Below, in pieces: positions 6,952 to 14,616 of a stretch of DNA of 34,686 bases; position 1 is the first letter of the stretch; each line of letters starts with the position of its first letter. This DNA comes from Endozoicomonas ascidiicola. GTDB lineage: Bacteria > Pseudomonadota > Gammaproteobacteria > Pseudomonadales > Endozoicomonadaceae. The position numbers were made by a program, and so were the translations under genes. A model generated the notes under the pieces. It was not told the origin of the DNA and ran no database searches. It was given only the letters and a program-made list of their open reading frames with translations. The DNA is taken from assembly GCF_001646945.1 (NCBI RefSeq), contig NZ_LUTV01000004.1, forward strand, positions 398,270 to 432,955. Reading direction: 5' to 3'.

Positions 6952-7958
6952 TCCCCAGGCTTCACCGCTTCCAGCGAATAGTTAAAGCCGCCAGTGGTCA
7001 TGGAGAGTTGTGCCCGATCCACCCGCCACTGGCCATTCACTTCCTTCCGCATTCCGCTGACTTCCAGATTGGTTTCTGTCAGCATCAATGTACCAAACGG
7101 CACTGGGCCGGTAAGGCTCAAGGTGGCATCACTGCGTTTGCTGGATTTCAGTTTTGATAATGCCGCGTCTTTTGCCTGTGCCTGATTGGCGTGCATCTTT
7201 TCGATGTTCAATACCGGCTCACCGTCGCCCACTGTTTCCGTGAAGTATTTCGAGGTGGTGACGTCGTACCACTTAGCCGCTACCGATCCATACTTGGTGC
7301 GGGTGGGTTGGTTCATTCGCCAGGTGCTGACGTTGCCCGGATAACCAAGATACACCGTCGCAATCTTTTTACCGTCGGTGTTCTTGCCACTGTTGCGCGG
7401 ATTGAATACCAGCACATTGCCCACGATTTTACCGAGAGCGTCGTGATCTTTTGCCAGTCGGGTGATGAAGTTGATATCGGATTCGCCGGTCTGATCCAGC
7501 TGATCAAACAGCACTTTTTTAAACTGCTCCGGCACTTTTACCGTCAGCTTGTGTTCACTGCCGATGGTTTCCAGAATGCCGGGCAGATCAATATCCTGCC
7601 ACGCTCGTGTTTTTTTCTCTTTCAGTGCGCCAGTAAAGTCGGTGCCATTGGCGGTGATGGTGATGATATCGCCACCCACGCCGCCAGACGGTTCCGCTTC
7701 ATCCACCACCCAACGGCCGGCGGGTAATACGGTGGTTTTTTCGGCGACTCGATAACCCAACGCCACCTGCAGAATCACACCTTTTTTCGGGAGCTCGATA
7801 CGCTGGCCGGTGATCGGGTCCGGTGTGTCTTCCAGCACCAGTGTCAGCTGGTCGGATTCATAACCGGCGGCGTCGGTGATGTTCAGGCTTTTGAACCGCT
7901 TTCTTATTTCGTCGGTGATGCGGTTATCATCAGCGGTAATTTCAAATACAGGAATCAT
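6948..7958 (-). CDS. D: P2 gpD-like late control / baseplate hub protein
   Basis: A 336-residue protein of the phage late control D family, which forms the tail hub at the tube-spike junction (P2 gpD, equivalent to T4 gp27). Visible family features include the N-terminal beta-barrel start MIPVFEITADDNRITDEI, the WVVDEAEPSG region and the LFDQLDQTGESDINFITRLA block. It is the last gene of the P2-type tail module, after gpU and gpX as in P2. Despite the historical name, control of late transcription is not implied. Confidence 0.85.
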   Translation of the reverse strand: MIPVFEITADDNRITDEIRKRFKSLNITDAAGYESDQLTLVLEDTPDPITGQRIELPKKGVILQVALGYRVAEKTTVLPAGRWVVDEAEPSGGVGGDIITITANGTDFTGALKEKKTRAWQDIDLPGILETIGSEHKLTVKVPEQFKKVLFDQLDQTGESDINFITRLAKDHDALGKIVGNVLVFNPRNSGKNTDGKKIATVYLGYPGNVSTWRMNQPTRTKYGSVAAKWYDVTTSKYFTETVGDGEPVLNIEKMHANQAQAKDAALSKLKSSKRSDATLSLTGPVPFGTLMLTETNLEVSGMRKEVNGQWRVDRAQLSMTTGGFNYSLEAVKPGD

Positions 7959-7961
7959 TGA

Positions 7962-8171
7962 TCACCAGAGGGTTACGGTTTCCGGTTCGGGGGCTGGCAG
8001 GTTGGGCAGTTTAATAATCAGCCCTGCGGGTAAGATGGCGGGCTGTTCCCGAAGCCAGTAGTTATGGCGGATCACGGCCTGCAATGTCACCGAATCCGTG
8101 CGGTGGTAATAGTTCAGACAGATCAAGTCTAAACAGTCACCCTCTCGCGTTAGATATTGCGCTGTTGCCAT
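7962..8171 (-). CDS. X: P2 gpX-like tail protein
   Basis: A 69-residue LysM-like tail protein: MATAQYLTREGDCLDLICLN, then NYWLREQPAILPAGLIIKLP. Small gpX proteins bind near the tail hub. The ATG at 8171 is preferred because it starts the conserved region; an in-frame ATG at 8180 adds three residues. The start overlaps the end of gpU by 35 nt in another frame, and gpD follows after 3 nt, so the U-X-D order of P2 is kept. Confidence 0.8.
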   Translation of the reverse strand: MATAQYLTREGDCLDLICLNYYHRTDSVTLQAVIRHNYWLREQPAILPAGLIIKLPNLPAPEPETVTLW

Positions 8172-8568
8172 AGCGGTCACCGTAAAAACTAAGGGATAAA
8201 CTGAAGCTGATGGTGCGGGCTTTGTTTTGATAATCCAGATTGCCGCTGGTTTCCTGACAACTGTTGATGCACCAGTAACCCAATACCTGCCCCACGTCTT
8301 TTACATTGGTGACCAATAGCAGCGGGTTGCCGGTGCCAGCTTCTTTGGCGAGTTCTTCCACAAAGTAGGCTTCACCGATTTCACCGGGGAAGATCATGCC
8401 GGATATACTCAGCGTCTGATCACCCAGCCCGGTGAACTGTTTGGCAGGGTTTAACCCCAGCCGCTCCTGACTCGCCCAACGGAAAGACCAGTTTCGGCTT
8501 AGGGAATCCACGCTGCCGGTGTCCAGCCCGAAAGCAAAGCGCCCAAGCTGGGCAGTTGGTATTTGCAT
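8137..8568 (-). CDS. U: P2 gpU-like tail protein
   Basis: A 143-residue protein of the gpU family, needed for tail completion in P2-like phages. Diagnostic stretches are RLGLNPAKQFTGLGDQTLSI, GMIFPGEIG, and the C-terminal block with FSLSLSFYGDRYG. A GGAAA precedes the ATG. It lies between the tape measure gene and gpX, as in P2. Confidence 0.85.
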   Translation of the reverse strand: MQIPTAQLGRFAFGLDTGSVDSLSRNWSFRWASQERLGLNPAKQFTGLGDQTLSISGMIFPGEIGEAYFVEELAKEAGTGNPLLLVTNVKDVGQVLGYWCINSCQETSGNLDYQNKARTISFSLSLSFYGDRYGNSAISNARG

Positions 8569-8577
8569 GGGATTTCC

Positions 8578-10188
8578 TTAAATGGTCGCTGGCGTCATAT
8601 CAAACATGGAACCCCGGAACTGCCGCGCCTGTTGTCGGTCACGCTCTTCTATTTTCTGCATCACGATTGAACCAATCTGTTCCGGATCTTGTCCGGGTTG
8701 AGTCTGGATCACCATGGAGTTCTGGGATGAGTAGGTGGTGTTATTACCGCCCACCGGTTTGCGCTGTGGCATACCACCAGCAGCTTCAGTGTCGTCACCA
8801 CCAAAAAGACCACCAATAACAGGAATATTGCCAAAAAAACCATCCCGAAACTCGACAACTTTTTCACTAGCAGTTACCAGCATTTCAATCATGCTGCCCA
8901 GTGTTTCAACAATTGGGGAGATGATCGCCCACAGCAATTTAAAACCGGGCGCCATTGTTTTATAAATCAGACCACCTATGCGGAACAGCACACTGAACAA
9001 CTTCCCTGCTCCACTGGAAAATGCTTCGATTCCATCTTGGTTAGATTTCATCCATGCCCGCAGTTCTTCCATGCGTTCAGTAAGCCATGGAAGAGCTGGC
9101 CCCATCACCATCGCAAATACCGCACCGAAGGTTTTCTTTATATCCAGCAATGCATCACCGAATGACTCAGAGTTTCGAATAACTTCATCGGGAATGATAT
9201 CCGCTTCCCCCATCAACCCTTTCAACGCTTCCGATCCCCCTTTGATAGTGTTCACCATCTTGGCAGCGGAACCGCCCCAGAGTTTAATTGCCAGCTGTTG
9301 TTTATCGTTCTGGTTTTTTACGCTCTCCATGGCGTCGGCAATTTTCATAATCTGCTGATCGGGGCTTAACTGGTTGAGCTCGGCGGCGTTCAGGTTCAGT
9401 GCTGCCAGCACGTCCACCGCTTCACCACTGCCCAGCATTGCCGCTTCAGATATCTTTTCCGCCTGATCCTGCAGGGCGTCGATCATCTCTTCACCGCCCA
9501 TGCCGGTTCGATCAGCAGCGTATTGCAATTCCTGCAAGGCTTTGGTGGTGACGCCCAGCTGATCCGCCCGTTTGCCGATCACGTCCAGAGTCTCCGCCAT
9601 GCGCACCGTGGCAGCAAAGCCAGCCGTAGCCGCAGCACCGGCAGCCAGGCCAACCGCACCAATACCCGTGGCGGCCAATCCCATACCACCGGCAAGGCCA
9701 GCACTGCCACCCATGGCCGAAACACCGCGGCCAACCATGGTGCCCTGCCCGTAACCCATGGCACTGCGACCCACACCGCGCAGTTTTTCCATGCGGGCGG
9801 TTTTCGCCATGGAGCGGTTAAGGGCTTCCTGATGTTTCTCGGTTTGCTTCGCCTGCCAGCCCAGTCGCTCTTCTTCCCGGGCCAGGTTGCGAATATCCAC
9901 ACCGGCATTTTTTGCAGCCCGTTGGGATTGCTTCAGCTGTTTTTCAAGTTTCTCTTTCACCCGGGCCATGGCCAGCGTATCGCCGTTACCCTGGGCAATG
10001 CGCTGATTCAATTTCTTCAGCTGGCTTTCGTACTTCTTTACCTCCCGGGTGCGAGCCAGCTGCTTGTTGATCTTCTCGTAATTTCTGCCGAGATCGGTGC
10101 TTTCTTTCTGGGCCTGTTCAAAGCTCTTGCCCAGGGAGCTGTTTACCGTGGCACCGATGCCGATATTCAGGGCGAGTTTCTGAGCCAT
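8578..10188 (-). CDS. T: Tail tape measure protein (P2 gpT-like)
   Basis: Sets tail length and is threaded through the tube. From the ATG at 10188 it has 536 residues, shorter than P2 gpT (815). The N-terminal 130 residues are a charged coiled coil, then a Gly/Ala-rich segment (about 145-200) with likely membrane-active helices. The block ETLDVIGKRADQLGVTTKAL is typical of this family, and the C-terminus is Gln/Arg-rich. The frame stays open to 10311, but those extra codons are a shadow of the E' frame. Its start overlaps the end of E' by 22 nt. The short length predicts a short tail if the usual length scaling holds. Confidence 0.85.
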   Translation of the reverse strand: MAQKLALNIGIGATVNSSLGKSFEQAQKESTDLGRNYEKINKQLARTREVKKYESQLKKLNQRIAQGNGDTLAMARVKEKLEKQLKQSQRAAKNAGVDIRNLAREEERLGWQAKQTEKHQEALNRSMAKTARMEKLRGVGRSAMGYGQGTMVGRGVSAMGGSAGLAGGMGLAATGIGAVGLAAGAAATAGFAATVRMAETLDVIGKRADQLGVTTKALQELQYAADRTGMGGEEMIDALQDQAEKISEAAMLGSGEAVDVLAALNLNAAELNQLSPDQQIMKIADAMESVKNQNDKQQLAIKLWGGSAAKMVNTIKGGSEALKGLMGEADIIPDEVIRNSESFGDALLDIKKTFGAVFAMVMGPALPWLTERMEELRAWMKSNQDGIEAFSSGAGKLFSVLFRIGGLIYKTMAPGFKLLWAIISPIVETLGSMIEMLVTASEKVVEFRDGFFGNIPVIGGLFGGDDTEAAGGMPQRKPVGGNNTTYSSQNSMVIQTQPGQDPEQIGSIVMQKIEERDRQQARQFRGSMFDMTPATI

Positions 10189-10436
10189 GAGTCCTTCTCT
10201 TGCTTTTTGGGCAATCCGTTCAACCACCAGTTCAGGCGGGAAAGGGGCATGGTGAGGAGTTCCGATTCTGACCAGTGCGTCCAGCTGTTGAGGATCAGCA
10301 GTTGTTTGCACAGCACATCGGGATCGGGCAGGTATTTCAGGGTAAAGCCGAAATAGGCGTAACTGCGTCCGGCTTTGATTCGGTAGTATCGCCTTCCGAT
10401 GTCGCCGGGTCTGAATCCGAAGGCGCGGTTTCCCCC
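10167..10436 (-). CDS. E': E' frameshift extension of the tail assembly chaperone (P2 GpE-like domain)
   Basis: In the -1 frame relative to gpE, sense sequence runs without a stop from a TGA near 10470 to TGA at 10167. It includes YFGFTLKYLPDPDVLCKQLL and NSWTHWSESELLTMPLSRLN, followed by a WW pair; the latter matches the short P2 GpE family (W..s.L..MpL..L..W). It has no convincing start of its own, so it is expected as an E-E' fusion, as in P2. The slip site is uncertain: the best candidate is the run of five G on the - strand (10432-10436) reading ATG-GGG-GAA, which allows P-site but not perfect A-site re-pairing. The end overlaps the tape measure start. Confidence 0.65.
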   Translation of the reverse strand, partial: GGNRAFGFRPGDIGRRYYRIKAGRSYAYFGFTLKYLPDPDVLCKQLLILNSWTHWSESELLTMPLSRLNWWLNGLPKKQEKDSWLRNSP

Positions 10437-10750
10437 ATTACGTATTCCGCCCGAAGCTTGGCGCGGTTGTTGGGGTCAGCTCGGAGGATCAGCAGGCCAA
10501 TCTGCAGGCGTTCATAATCACAGGCGGCCAGTCGATCGATGTCGGTGGGCGTCAGGCCAGTGAGTTCCACCAGCAGGGTTTGCTCTTTGACGATGTCCCG
10601 AAGTTCCATATCGGCCTGATATTTCTGGGAAGCCATCAACGCCTTGCGAATATCCGCCGTGGTGGGTTCGCGCATGTCTACTTCGTGCAAGCGTCCTGCT
10701 TCCAGATTGTATTCTCTGGTAAATCGGATGGTTTCCGTGGTGTCGAGCAT
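10337..10750 (-). CDS. E: Tail assembly chaperone (P2 gpE-like)
   Basis: A 137-residue tail assembly protein, MLDTTETIRFTREYNLEAG at the start and LLVELTGLTPTDIDRLAACD in the middle, the usual pattern of gpE-type chaperones. The ATG at 10750 has GAGG 8 nt upstream; an earlier ATG at 10813 would add 21 unconserved residues. The C-terminal 30 residues are Ser/Asp/Pro-rich and lie where the -1 E' frame is already coding. In P2-like phages both E and the E-E' fusion chaperone the tape measure during tail assembly. Confidence 0.75.
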   Translation of the reverse strand: MLDTTETIRFTREYNLEAGRLHEVDMREPTTADIRKALMASQKYQADMELRDIVKEQTLLVELTGLTPTDIDRLAACDYERLQIGLLILRADPNNRAKLRAEYVMGETAPSDSDPATSEGDTTESKPDAVTPISALP

Positions 10751-10760
10751 AAAGGTACCT

Positions 10761-10781
10761 CGCTCCCTGGGGTGGGGAGCG
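10761..10781. repeat. Hairpin directly upstream of gpE
   Basis: CGCTCCC (10761-10767) pairs with GGGAGCG (10775-10781). On the transcript it ends immediately before the GAGG ribosome-binding site of gpE, so it could affect its translation. No T run follows on either strand. Confidence 0.45.
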
Positions 10782-10798
10782 TAGATCGAATTAAGGTA

Positions 10799-10845
10799 GG
10801 CATTCCCACGCAATACCCAAAGGGCATAAACGCATGGGAACGAGG
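10799..10845. repeat. Interspersed palindromic repeat in the tail operon
   Basis: TTCCCACGC (10803-10811) and GCATGGGAA (10832-10840) form an imperfect 9-bp palindrome. The sequence (GCGTGGGAATGCC and CTCGTTCCCATGC on the - strand) resembles the CGTGGGAACGAG-type repeats dispersed in many gammaproteobacterial genomes. It fills the gap between the tail tube gene and gpE. Confidence 0.4.
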
Positions 10846-10878
10846 AGGTTTATCGGGAATGGCTTACAGGCCGAGGGA

Positions 10879-11367
10879 CTATCTCATGCCTTCCCAGATA
10901 TCCGCTTCACCGTCGGGTTTGAAGATCACCGCTTTGATATCAATCTCCCGTACCAGTTCGTTATTCACAAACTTGCTGTAGGCCGTCACGTGCATCCGCT
11001 CAGTGATGGTGCTTTCACCATCGGGGGATTTGGCGGACTCTTCACAGCGGGTGATGCGACCCCACAATTCATAACGAATCGGGACTTCATTACCCTCTTC
11101 ATCCACTGCCGAGGCGCGGTACTTAATGCCCACGTTGTTGCGGTGAGTGCCTTTGTAGGCATCGGCGTCCGCTGTTTTCAGGGTCCAGGTGGCTTCCATG
11201 TTGGAGACTCGACCCATTGGTATTTCCAGCGTACCACCCACGCCGCCGGCGTTATGCTCCTGCATTACTTCTTCAATGGCGGGCGGGGTGAATTCCGTGG
11301 CTTTTCCGGCGAAGCCATAACCGTCTTTTGAGAACGTACCCTGACGTTCAAACACTCCGCTAGCCAT
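10879..11367 (-). CDS. FII: Major tail tube protein (P2 gpFII-like)
   Basis: 162 residues forming the inner tube of the contractile tail. Family signatures: PMGRVSNMEATWTLKTADAD, the central RYELWGRITRCEE region and the C-terminal VREIDIKAVIFKPDGEADI. It overlaps the sheath gene by 8 nt. P2 FII is about 170 aa. The gap to gpE is unusually long for this tight operon (about 130 nt) and contains a palindromic repeat and a hairpin. Confidence 0.9.
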   Translation of the reverse strand: MASGVFERQGTFSKDGYGFAGKATEFTPPAIEEVMQEHNAGGVGGTLEIPMGRVSNMEATWTLKTADADAYKGTHRNNVGIKYRASAVDEEGNEVPIRYELWGRITRCEESAKSPDGESTITERMHVTAYSKFVNNELVREIDIKAVIFKPDGEADIWEGMR

Positions 11368-12859
11368 TGCTGATCACCTCCGTGAGATAGTCAAAGTTCT
11401 GAGGGTGCGCCACAAAGTTCAGCGACTCCGCTGGCGGTGGCACCATGTAATCGAAGTTCCAGAAGAACTGCCCCATGGCGATGGAATCATTAGAGTTCAA
11501 TTCCGCATCCGCCCAGCACAGACCGTTAAGGATGTACTGCCCTGCCCGCAGGCGGTTCAGGAAGTTCTGCACGCCAGATTGCACATCGTCAACATAGGTG
11601 GCGGTAATGTTGCGATCCATCGCCCATTGGTGCGCATTGACCAGAGAATCATAAATAACGCCCTTGGCACGACCCCAGTTTTCAAACAGCTTTTTCGGAT
11701 CTTCCGTCAGGCTGCGGCAACCCCAGAACACATAACCGGCGCCGGTATTCACGACGGTGGAAATGTGGTTTTCGTTGAGGCGGTTGGCGGTTGTGTTGGG
11801 ATCGTTCAGTTTGAAATCGATATCCAGCACCGGACCCAGTCCACCTAATACCGCCTGATTGGACATCGCGGTGTGCCAGCCGTTGCGGTTGTCGCAACTG
11901 GCGCGCAAGCCCAAGGCATAAGCCGAGAAAGGACGATGCACTTCACCACCGGATGCTGTGCGTTCCCGCCACCAGGTGTGCAGCATCATGCCGAACTCAG
12001 CACCAAACTTGCGGCGATAGCTAACGGCGTTATCGTAGGTGACGTTGTTCACCGGATCGATATAGCAATACCCGAGCAGCCGTTCGGTGACGCTGATCAT
12101 TTCATTGGCAGCAGCCTGATTTTGCGAGAAGCCGGGAATACCAATAATGCGCGGTGAGTAGCCGGTTTTGTTCTGGGCTTTCAGCAGCGCCCACAATCCA
12201 CGACCAGTGGTGCTGGAGCCGATCACATTGGTGAGGGTTTCCTGTTCGTCGCTGCCTTCTGGCTCACGAACGATGGTGCACAAGTGCCCGCCGAAACGAC
12301 CAATGATTTCCATCACCCAGGGCAACGTACCTTCAGTGCCCAGCTTCTTGATTTTGCCCACTTCACTGGCCGAGATCGCCACCGGAACGCCGATGGGGAA
12401 GGGTTCGTCCTGACCACCGGCCAGATAAACACTGGTGACCGGCGGCTTCCAAGTACCGGAATCAGCATCGGTAAGCGTGACTTTGACCAGTGCATTGGCG
12501 GAGGCGTTGCCTTCAATGGCGGTTTTCAGCTCGGCGGCGGTGGTGATAATGGCGCTGTCGCTGCCGGTTTCCAGTGATACACGGATCGCCGTTCCGGATA
12601 CCTTCACGCTCAACGCTTCATCATCGGCGCCGGGGTCTTCGGTGACAATGCGGATATTGTTGCTGGCATTGCCCACCAGCACCGAGGTGAACAACAGCGA
12701 ATTGAGGCCAGTGGTTAATGTTGCAGTGGCTGCCAGTGCGCCTTCGGCATCCGGCGCTGTGCCGACAATGCCGATGACACTGGAAGCTACCGTGCGGATA
12801 GGCCGGGCGCCAGAATCATCTTCAATGATTCGACAGCCGTGCAGGTAGCGGTCGGTCAT
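11360..12859 (-). CDS. FI: Tail sheath protein (P2 gpFI-like)
   Basis: A 499-residue contractile sheath protein. The ATG at 12859 follows AAGGAAAACACC, and an upstream in-frame start at 12913 is rejected. After MTDRYLHGCRIIEDDSGARP there is an inserted Ala/Thr/Val-rich domain (about residues 40-145) not found in P2 FI, then typical sheath sequence: IGIPGFSQNQAAANEMISV, the HRPFSAYALGLRASCD region and NTGAGYVFWGCRSL. The insertion probably makes a surface domain on the sheath. A bidirectional terminator lies just upstream, so this gene may start a separate transcript. Confidence 0.9.
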   Translation of the reverse strand: MTDRYLHGCRIIEDDSGARPIRTVASSVIGIVGTAPDAEGALAATATLTTGLNSLLFTSVLVGNASNNIRIVTEDPGADDEALSVKVSGTAIRVSLETGSDSAIITTAAELKTAIEGNASANALVKVTLTDADSGTWKPPVTSVYLAGGQDEPFPIGVPVAISASEVGKIKKLGTEGTLPWVMEIIGRFGGHLCTIVREPEGSDEQETLTNVIGSSTTGRGLWALLKAQNKTGYSPRIIGIPGFSQNQAAANEMISVTERLLGYCYIDPVNNVTYDNAVSYRRKFGAEFGMMLHTWWRERTASGGEVHRPFSAYALGLRASCDNRNGWHTAMSNQAVLGGLGPVLDIDFKLNDPNTTANRLNENHISTVVNTGAGYVFWGCRSLTEDPKKLFENWGRAKGVIYDSLVNAHQWAMDRNITATYVDDVQSGVQNFLNRLRAGQYILNGLCWADAELNSNDSIAMGQFFWNFDYMVPPPAESLNFVAHPQNFDYLTEVISNG

Positions 12860-12919
12860 GGTGTTTTCCTTTTGGGTTGGTTGGGGTTCTGCCGGGGTAC
12901 AAAATGGCGGCACAAAAAA

Positions 12920-12944
12920 ACCGGCAGAGGCCGGTGGTTTTTTT
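12920..12944. terminator. Bidirectional intrinsic terminator between tail-fibre and sheath genes
   Basis: ACCGGC (12920-12925), AGAG, GCCGGT (12930-12935), followed by GG and seven T on the + strand; on the - strand the same stem ends in a run of T from the A tract at 12914-12920. It lies within the late - strand operon, between gpG and FI, so either late transcription is antiterminated or FI has its own promoter. No convincing promoter is visible in 12860-12913. Confidence 0.7.
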
Positions 12945-13023
12945 CGTTGGCCGTTTGCCGTTGTCCGTTGGCCGTGGTGACTGAGGGCTTTTACGGAATA
13001 CGGTTAACGGATCACGGATTACG
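12945..13023 (+). repeat. Left copy of an inverted repeat flanking the fibre cassette
   Basis: Built of CCGTTNN and ACGGNNA units that can fold back on themselves. It contains CGTTGGCCGTTTGCCGT and GGGCTTTTACGGA, both present in opposite orientation in the copy at 14531-14613. It starts directly beyond the gpG stop. Confidence 0.6.
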
Positions 13024-13024
13024 A

Positions 13025-13624
13025 CTACAGTTTTACAACGCTGTACGCCTGTTCAATATTCATGGCTTCCATGGCGGCGCGTTTTTCATCGTCGGTTAAG
13101 GTGTCGTCGTTGACGATGTCTTCCAGCTGTTTTTCCAGATTGTGGCGGATGCCGGTGATCTGGCCTGTGTGGGCATAGGCATCGGCCTTGGCAATAATGC
13201 GGCGGATCAGCTCCGGTTTGTCCACATCGTTGCGGGTGATCAGGATGTTATCGATGTAACTGGTGGGTGGCTCCGGGGTGGTTTGGTCGCTGTCGTTCCA
13301 ATCCTGCCAGCGCCTTGCTTCGATTTCCTGTTTGTCCCAGCTTAGGATCTCGGTGTTGGGGTATTGGGTGGTTATTGGTTGTAACAGGGCGTCGGCTTGG
13401 GTGTTGATGGTTTGGAGTTTTTGGGTTGCAACAGATTCGACCGTAGGTTTATCTATCTCAACTAATACAGGCAACATTCCTGCAATTTGCTGTATCTCTT
13501 TACCTTTTGGAATCCCCGTATCAGCTAACAACCAATGATCACCAGGTATTTCTAGAGCACCTTCGGGAACAGGATATCTCCCACCTTCTTGGTAAATAGT
13601 ATTGTTTGCATAGAAGTATTTCAT
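13025..13624 (-). CDS. G: Tail fibre assembly protein (gpG-like position, DUF4376-like C-terminus)
   Basis: From the ATG at 13624 (MKYFYANNTIYQEGGRYPVP) there are 199 residues. The N-terminal part is variable. The C-terminal half shows EILSWDKQEIEARRWQDW, then DKPELIRRIIAKADAYAHTG and a terminal DDEKRAAMEAM, a layout common to phage tail-fibre chaperones and DUF4376-like proteins. The start overlaps the fibre stop by 4 nt (ATGA), implying coupled translation. The 5' part of the gene is distinctly AT-richer than its neighbours, as is the fibre 3' part, which suggests module exchange. Confidence 0.65.
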   Translation of the reverse strand: MKYFYANNTIYQEGGRYPVPEGALEIPGDHWLLADTGIPKGKEIQQIAGMLPVLVEIDKPTVESVATQKLQTINTQADALLQPITTQYPNTEILSWDKQEIEARRWQDWNDSDQTTPEPPTSYIDNILITRNDVDKPELIRRIIAKADAYAHTGQITGIRHNLEKQLEDIVNDDTLTDDEKRAAMEAMNIEQAYSVVKL

Positions 13625-14523
13625 CGCACCCAAGCCTTCCAATATATAAGCCCCATTACACCATTAGAACTCAATGGAAGCTGATTGTTATTAATCCCCA
13701 CGTTTCCACCATTTACACAGACAACGTTGACCTTGGTCGGTGGGGATGCATCATTTGCAACTGCAAATTCAAGATAAGTCGCTGGCTTTGGTAAAGTTAT
13801 ATAGCCGTTATTTGCGTTGAAATTTACTTGTCCCCAGCACTCAATACGCCCGTCTTCCCACTCTTTCCAGTATCCAAAAGCATTACTACCTATTACATAG
13901 TGTGAATGGTTTGCTGGCGGGAATTTATCTGGCTTTCCTGTAATTGCTGACCAGCTCAAATCAAGATCAAGTGCCGTCCACCATTCAGCAATATATTTAT
14001 GCAAGGTAAACGGTGTAATCCACCGATGTTTATCATCTCCAATAGACGTTTCCGCTTCAGTGGCGATTTCCCCAACACCTATTTTTTCTGTAGTCGCCAG
14101 CGGATTACTAAAATTCGCATCCCCCACCGTCACTGACCCAGGCGGCACATTATCCAGCAACAGATCAAACACAAACGCCGAGTCACCGGAAGCGATCTTG
14201 CCCGGCCCATCCATATCCGGCTGCAACCCTTTCGACCAGACTGCAAACAACACAGCACCGGTATAAATAGCCACTTCCTGGGCTTGATAGGTATCGGAGC
14301 TCTGATCCGTCACCGCAATATGCACATACAACGGTGCGGGGTTATCGCCACCACCGGCGGGCAGTCGTTTCAGTTCGCTTTGCAATGCCGTGGCGGTGCG
14401 GTCTGGCGACCAGTTGCCGGTGCCGTAACCCACCTCCGTTACGGTCAGTTGTACGCCGGTGGCATCGGCATTGATCGCCGCCTGTCGTCCGGCATCGGTG
14501 ATTATAAAATTCAGTGTGCTCAT
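13621..14523 (-). CDS. H: Tail fibre protein (P2 gpH-like)
   Basis: A 300-residue fibre. Residues 1-160 form a conserved tail-attachment domain (MSTLNFIITDAGRQAAINAD, then QAQEVAIYTGAVLFAVWSKG), which docks on gpI/gpJ. The C-terminal part with SHYVIGSNAFGYWKEWEDGR is a receptor-binding tip of a type seen in many unrelated fibres. The region before it (WITPFTLHKYIAEWW) is the usual linker. At 300 residues it is short for a fibre. The tip-coding DNA (about 13430-14130 including the start of gpG) is AT-rich. The gene sits between inverted repeats. Confidence 0.8.
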   Translation of the reverse strand: MSTLNFIITDAGRQAAINADATGVQLTVTEVGYGTGNWSPDRTATALQSELKRLPAGGGDNPAPLYVHIAVTDQSSDTYQAQEVAIYTGAVLFAVWSKGLQPDMDGPGKIASGDSAFVFDLLLDNVPPGSVTVGDANFSNPLATTEKIGVGEIATEAETSIGDDKHRWITPFTLHKYIAEWWTALDLDLSWSAITGKPDKFPPANHSHYVIGSNAFGYWKEWEDGRIECWGQVNFNANNGYITLPKPATYLEFAVANDASPPTKVNVVCVNGGNVGINNNQLPLSSNGVMGLIYWKAWVR

Positions 14524-14530
14524 AGGTTCT

Positions 14531-14613
14531 CGTTTTCCGTTATCCGTTTCCCGTTATCCGTAAAAGCCCGAGCCCGCAACCACGGCAAACGGCCAACGGA
14601 TCACGGACAACGG
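14531..14613 (-). repeat. Right copy of an inverted repeat flanking the fibre cassette
   Basis: On the - strand it reads CGTTGGCCGTTTGCCGT and later GGGCTTTTACGGATAACGG, matching the + strand of 12945-13023. It fills the gap between gpI and the fibre gene and supplies the sequence just before the fibre ATG. Confidence 0.6.
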
Positions 14614-14616
14614 CTT

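Noticed and set aside
10189-10311. Extended start of the tape measure protein
   Set aside because: The extra codons overlap the E' coding frame and are not conserved; the start at 10188 fits.
12945-14613. Invertible fibre segment like Mu G or P2-related inversion regions
   Set aside because: No invertase, only one fibre end, and repeats are imperfect; inversion would uncouple the genes.
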